Below, one piece after another: positions 60,207 through 64,000 of a DNA stretch of 64,000 nt (the first letter of the stretch is position 1; every line of letters starts with the position of its first letter). The notes beneath the pieces were generated by a model that was not told the DNA's origin, searched no databases, and worked only from the letters and a program-made list of their open reading frames with translations. Position numbers and translations under genes: made by a program. This stretch comes from Cypionkella sp049896245 (GTDB taxonomy: Bacteria; Pseudomonadota; Alphaproteobacteria; Rhodobacterales; Rhodobacteraceae): NCBI RefSeq assembly GCF_049896245.1, contig NZ_JAFCTX010000003.1, positions 1 to 64,000 on the forward strand, read 5' to 3'.

Positions 60207-61475
60207 TCACCTCAGCTTTGTCATCGGCCGCAGTTTCAGCTTGGCAATACGGTTTTCGTGGCGCTGTGCCACTTCGATGCGGAAACCGTGGAAGTGGAAT
60301 ACCTGGCCCTCAGACGGGATCATCTGGGCTTCGTGGATCACCAGCCCAGCGAGGGTATTGGCCTCGGCATCGGGGAGTTGCCAGTCGGTCGCGCGGTTCA
60401 GATCGCGGATCGTCATGGCACCGTCGATCAGATAATCGCCATTGCCATCGCGCTTTAGCCCGGTATCGCGCGCAACAACATCGAATTCATCGGTGATATC
60501 GCCGACGATTTCTTCAAGGATATCTTCCAGCGTGATCAACCCCTGCAACGCGCCGTATTCGTCAACCACCAAAGCGAAATGCGTGCGTCGTTTGAGAAAC
60601 TCGCGCATTTGTTCGTCTAAGTTGGTGGTGTTGGGGATGAAATAGGGCTTCTTGGCGACCTTCAAAATATCAAGGCTTTCAAGCCCTTCGGGGGCATCGC
60701 CGCGCAGCAGGCGGTCAAGTTCGCGCAAGAGGTCCTTGGTGTGAACAAGGCCAAGGATGTTTTCGGTGTCATCGCGGTAGACTGGCAGGCGCGAATGCGG
60801 AGAGGCAAGCATTTGGCTGATAATCTCGCCGGGCGGATCATCGGCATTGATCATCTCGATCTGCCGGCGGTGGCGCATGATTTCTTCGACTGACCGATCC
60901 GACAGGTCTAACGCCCCCAGCAGACGGTCGCGGTCTTCCTTTTGCATCGCACCGCCGGAATGACCCAACGCAATCGCACCTGCGATGTCATCGCGCAGGG
61001 CATCATGCTGTTCGGCCAGATCGAAGGTCAGCCCAAAGCCGCGCAGGGCGGCTTGCTTCAGCATTTGCATCAGGGCGGCGAGCGGGGCAAATACCCATGC
61101 AGCGATCAGACCGAACATGCCGAGACGGGCAAGCGTGGACTCGGCTGTTGCAGTGCCGATGGCGGAGGGGATGATGCGGCCCAACAAGGCCAGCGCAATA
61201 CCTGCGGCGAAGGTCAGCCAAGCGAAATCGAAGCCTGCCCAGTCGCGGGCTTGCCACAGCAGGCCGGAAAGTGCTGCAAGTGCGGTCAGGCTATGGGCAA
61301 GCCGCAGCGCCATCAGGCCCATCTCGCCACGCCCGATCAGCTTGGCCGCGGCTGCGGAATGGCCCGAGGCGCGGCCATGCGGCAGGTTCTGCACAGCGGC
61401 AATCACAGCTGTGAGCAGGGCTGCGATGCAAAGCATGGCAAGGATCAGCGCGTATATCCAGAGGTGTTGCATCAT
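60207..61475 (-). CDS. HlyC/CorC-like CBS-domain transporter-associated protein
   Basis: A 422-residue protein with N-terminal CNNM/DUF21-like membrane helices, two CBS domains (IISQMLASPHSRLPVYRDDTENILGLVHTKDLL; FALVVDEYGALQGLITLEDILEEIVGD), and the C-terminal CorC_HlyC domain. May contribute to divalent cation export or homeostasis. The stop overlaps xerD by four bases. Confidence 0.9.
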   Translation of the reverse strand: MMQHLWIYALILAMLCIAALLTAVIAAVQNLPHGRASGHSAAAAKLIGRGEMGLMALRLAHSLTALAALSGLLWQARDWAGFDFAWLTFAAGIALALLGRIIPSAIGTATAESTLARLGMFGLIAAWVFAPLAALMQMLKQAALRGFGLTFDLAEQHDALRDDIAGAIALGHSGGAMQKEDRDRLLGALDLSDRSVEEIMRHRRQIEMINADDPPGEIISQMLASPHSRLPVYRDDTENILGLVHTKDLLRELDRLLRGDAPEGLESLDILKVAKKPYFIPNTTNLDEQMREFLKRRTHFALVVDEYGALQGLITLEDILEEIVGDITDEFDVVARDTGLKRDGNGDYLIDGAMTIRDLNRATDWQLPDAEANTLAGLVIHEAQMIPSEGQVFHFHGFRIEVAQRHENRIAKLKLRPMTKLR

Positions 61476-62440
61476 GTCTTGGTCTTGTCCGAAGTCGCCA
61501 ATGGGTGATGCGTCAGCACCAGACGGCGCAGGTCTTCATCCAGGACATGGGTGTAAATTTCGGTGGTCGCGACATCGGCATGACCGAGCAGGGCTTGGAT
61601 CACCATCAGATCGGCACCGCCCGCCAAAAGATGCGTCGCAAAGGCGTGGCGCAGGGTGTGCGGCGTCACGGTGCTGGGATCAACGCCGCCCTGCACGGCG
61701 ATATCCTTGATCAGCAGATAGAAATGCTGCCGGGTCAGGTGACCATCGACGCCGGAGCCGGGAAACAGGTATTTTGAGGCAGGCTTGCCCAGCTTGCGCC
61801 CGGCATCTTCCTGCGCATCACGCTCGGCCAGCCAGTGCTGCACCGCCACGCGGGCGGGGGGCGACAGCGGCACCATGCGTTCCTTGTCGCCCTTGCCCTT
61901 CACCAGAATCATCTTTGGATTGCCGCGCACCGCCGCGACAGGCAGGCCGACCAGTTCTGACACGCGCATGCCCGTTGCATAAAGCAGTTCCACCAAAGCA
62001 CAGTTGCGCAAGCGTTCCGGTTCAGACCGACCCTTGCGGCGGGCGGCATCCAGCAGACGCTCCACCTCGGGCAACGACAGCGTTCCCGGCAGGCGCTGGC
62101 TGGCACCGGGGCCTTTGATGCGCAGGGCAGGGTTGTCGTCGCGCCAGCCTTCCTCATGTGCAAAGCGGTAAAGCTGGCGGATTGCGGATAACCTGCGCGC
62201 GCGGGTGGCTTTCGACAGACCTTGGGCGTCACAAAACACCAGATAAGCCTCAACCTGATCGCGCCCCGCTGCGGCAAAGCTGCTGGCATGGCGGATAAGC
62301 CAATCGGCGAAATCCTTCAGATCACGACCATATGCCAACTGGGTGTTTTTCGCAGCGCCAAGATCGGCGGCTTGGGCGGCAAGAAAGCTGGAAATCCAAC
62401 TGTCAGGATGGGTGGGGGCGGTGCTGGCAGGAGCGGGCAT
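61472..62440 (-). CDS. xerD: Site-specific tyrosine recombinase XerD
   Basis: A 322-residue recombinase. Catalytic set: Arg in YATGMRVSELVG, Lys in VKGKGDKER, HxxR in PHTLRHAFATHLL, His in LLGHADVATTEIY and Tyr in EIYTHV. Length and N-terminal SAM-like domain fit chromosome-dimer resolution enzymes rather than an integron or phage integrase. No dif site was searched for in the window. Confidence 0.92.
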   Translation of the reverse strand: MPAPASTAPTHPDSWISSFLAAQAADLGAAKNTQLAYGRDLKDFADWLIRHASSFAAAGRDQVEAYLVFCDAQGLSKATRARRLSAIRQLYRFAHEEGWRDDNPALRIKGPGASQRLPGTLSLPEVERLLDAARRKGRSEPERLRNCALVELLYATGMRVSELVGLPVAAVRGNPKMILVKGKGDKERMVPLSPPARVAVQHWLAERDAQEDAGRKLGKPASKYLFPGSGVDGHLTRQHFYLLIKDIAVQGGVDPSTVTPHTLRHAFATHLLAGGADLMVIQALLGHADVATTEIYTHVLDEDLRRLVLTHHPLATSDKTKT

Positions 62441-64000
62441 TTATCCGCGCCGTTCCAACAGCATCAACTGCAAGGCGGTGCGCCGCGCGATATCTTCCAG
62501 CCCAAGTTTTCTTAGCACCGACAGGCCCTCGGTGACCTTGACCAACTCACCGCGCAGACCGGATTCGATGCGGATCATGGCTTGCAACATGGCCTCGCCA
62601 ACGCGTTTTTGCGCGATCAACTCGGCAATATCTGCGGGCAGTTGCGGATCGGAGAATGCGGGGGCAATGGCGCGGGCCATGCTGTCAGGGGCGATCAGGC
62701 CCTTGACCGATCCTGCCGCGAGCCCTGCCAGAAATACGCTGCGCGCGTCGGCCCCGGAATCGGGAGATTTGGCGAGGCGTTCATATTCCGGCGACAGAAG
62801 GCCCAATTCATAGCTGGTCCGCGCGGCATCGCCCGTCAAATGCAGCGTTGCCAGTGGCCCCGCGAACAAAGTGGCGAAGGGCACTTCCACCTCGACATCG
62901 CGCATCCGGGCATAGGCCAGCGGCAGGCGTTGCTCGACCGCTGCGGCGTCGCGTTTGGTCAACGCCGCATCAAAGCGCTGGAACGCATCGGCACGGTCCC
63001 AGACCCCACCCGAGGCCGCAGGCGCGCGGTCGGTATAGAGGCCCAGCAGGACGTTCGGCGTGATCGCACCTGCCCGCGACAGCCGCTCGGCGGCCTCGAT
63101 CTGCGATTTCCATCCGGCATGGTCGGACAGATCCGCATGGGCAAAGGCCGGGGGCAGGGTGGCGGTGGGCAGAGGTTCGCCCAACGCATCATAGATGCGC
63201 CAGACCAGCGGCGTGATCGGCTTGGGGGCGGGCGGCATCGGCTCGCCGTCAAACTGTTCAGGATCAAGAAAGCGCGACAGCAGGGCGTCATCCTCGGCGC
63301 TGATATTGCCCAAAGCTTGTGCGGTGCGCAGGGTCAAAGCGGCGGCGTTCCAGTCGCCAGCACGGGCGAGGCAGAACACGCGGGTGGTCAGCGTTGGGGC
63401 CAGTCCGGGGGCGGATTTCAACACCTCACAGGCATTGTCTTCTTCACCGGTCAGCAGGGCCACGTCAAAACTGCGGCGAAACAATTCGGGCGAACTGGTT
63501 GCCCCCGCCGCCGTGATCAGCGCCTGCGCCTGATCCAAAGCCCCCATCGTCAACAGCTTGTCGATCCGCGCGATCAGCAAATCGCCCGAACCTGCCGAAT
63601 CCGCAGGCGCCTCTGCCTCGGCCAGCAAAAGCGTCATCAGCAAGGATTGCAGCGCTGGCACATCACCCTGGCCAGCCTCAGTTATATCAGCGGCAATTTC
63701 GGCGCTGTGGCCGATGCCCCACAGATCATGTGGAAATCCGGTCACTTGCGGCGGCAGCAAGCCGACCGCGTCGAGCGAAGTGCCGCCCAACACCGTAGTC
63801 GCCACCTGGTCGGGCAACGCATCGGTGGTGACTTTCGGCTCATTCGCGACGGGGGGCAGATTGGCCTGCGTGCCATTTTTCACCGCAGCGCTGGCAGGTT
63901 CAGCCGGGGCCTGTGGGGCGACACTGCCTTTCGGCATTGGGGTTTTGACCGATTGCGACAGCCAGTCGATGGCGGATAACGGCTTTTTCTCGGCACCAGC
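62441..64000 (-). CDS. Large uncharacterised protein, 5' end beyond the window
   Basis: The minus frame from the stop at 62441 stays open through the window edge at 64000 (upstream residues AGAEKKPLSAIDWLSQSVKTP before the first internal ATG at 63937; quoted piece: LSAIDWLSQSV), so the start is outside and the ATG at 63937 is not necessarily real. About 519 residues are visible. The sequence is Ala/Leu-rich helical with many DAAx segments, suggestive of an alpha-helical repeat protein. I do not recognise a named family. It adjoins xerD without a gap. Confidence 0.7.
   Translation of the reverse strand, partial: AGAEKKPLSAIDWLSQSVKTPMPKGSVAPQAPAEPASAAVKNGTQANLPPVANEPKVTTDALPDQVATTVLGGTSLDAVGLLPPQVTGFPHDLWGIGHSAEIAADITEAGQGDVPALQSLLMTLLLAEAEAPADSAGSGDLLIARIDKLLTMGALDQAQALITAAGATSSPELFRRSFDVALLTGEEDNACEVLKSAPGLAPTLTTRVFCLARAGDWNAAALTLRTAQALGNISAEDDALLSRFLDPEQFDGEPMPPAPKPITPLVWRIYDALGEPLPTATLPPAFAHADLSDHAGWKSQIEAAERLSRAGAITPNVLLGLYTDRAPAASGGVWDRADAFQRFDAALTKRDAAAVEQRLPLAYARMRDVEVEVPFATLFAGPLATLHLTGDAARTSYELGLLSPEYERLAKSPDSGADARSVFLAGLAAGSVKGLIAPDSMARAIAPAFSDPQLPADIAELIAQKRVGEAMLQAMIRIESGLRGELVKVTEGLSVLRKLGLEDIARRTALQLMLLERRG

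Noticed and set aside
61472..62440. Integron or phage integrase
   Set aside because: Length, motifs and chromosomal neighbours fit XerD; no att sites or cargo seen.
1..64000. tRNA, rRNA or tmRNA genes
   Set aside because: No cloverleaf, GTTCRANYC T-arm context or rRNA-like sequence was recognised by eye.

Overview
The window is high-GC chromosomal DNA of an alphaproteobacterium, most likely a member of the Rhodobacteraceae (Roseobacter/Rhodobacter relatives). Pointers are the Hint-domain RTX protein, the ZauP–ZapA pair, a separately located gene-transfer-agent lysis module (GH108 endolysin plus 3-TM holin), a DUF1127 protein, the small-type PurL, and intergenic repeats of the 'CAAATAYTCCCGGGG' kind that I recall from this family. 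No rRNA, tRNA, CRISPR array, insertion sequence or prophage was found. Almost everything is ordinary chromosomal backbone.

Layout. 1–6 kb: the 3' end of a large secreted RTX/Hint protein, a MobA-like nucleotidyltransferase and a dimethylglycine/sarcosine dehydrogenase-type flavoprotein. 6–13.3 kb: an ArnT-like glycosyltransferase running into a six-gene liv-type ABC transporter operon with one extra secreted-protein gene. 13.5–17.3 kb: DUF805, a GlxA/AraC regulator, class II DAHP synthase and a PAS-family gene interrupted by an in-frame amber codon. 17.4–27 kb: yicC–gmk–gamma-carbonic anhydrase, DUF1127, two different GAPDH genes flanking a 47-residue membrane microprotein, DUF808, transketolase, and zauP–zapA–mliC. 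27–33.1 kb: grxD, an SF0329-like gene, bolA, purL, a DGPF/ECF42 sigma-factor pair and a small secreted protein. 33.1–37.7 kb: LysR, an acyltransferase, murI, a decayed BrnT toxin next to an intact BrnA antitoxin, and DUF1684. 37.7–46 kb: argC, ccmE, the GTA-type endolysin and holin, argS, SPOR protein, nagZ, scpA, scpB. 46–51 kb: a C1 (methyl-THF:corrinoid) module, Ppx/GppA, rlmE, DUF882. 51–64 kb: L,D-transpeptidase, lpxD–acp–KAS II, an IalB-like protein, a HerA-like ATPase, a CAP/RTX protein, a CorC-like CBS protein, xerD and the 3' part of a large unrecognised protein.

How the genes work together. Several compact operons have ATGA-type overlaps: liv (uptake), yicC–gmk–gammaCA, zauP–zapA–mliC, argS–SPOR–nagZ–scpA–scpB (translation, envelope, chromosome condensation) and lpxD–acp–KAS (lipid A/fatty acid). 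Central carbon metabolism is represented by gap, a second gap with features of an NADP-type enzyme, and tkt.

The least-described material is non-coding. Two related small RNA candidates with a C-rich, anti-Shine-Dalgarno-like CCUCCCUGU segment lie at about 32.2 and 57.1 kb. A third possible transcript beside the second has its own promoter and terminator signals and is almost fully complementary to that segment, so it could be a sponge RNA. Four families of intergenic palindromic elements recur, mostly just after stop codons. An ECF42-type promoter motif precedes the DGPF/sigma operon, and a perfect palindrome abuts the start of the broken brnT.
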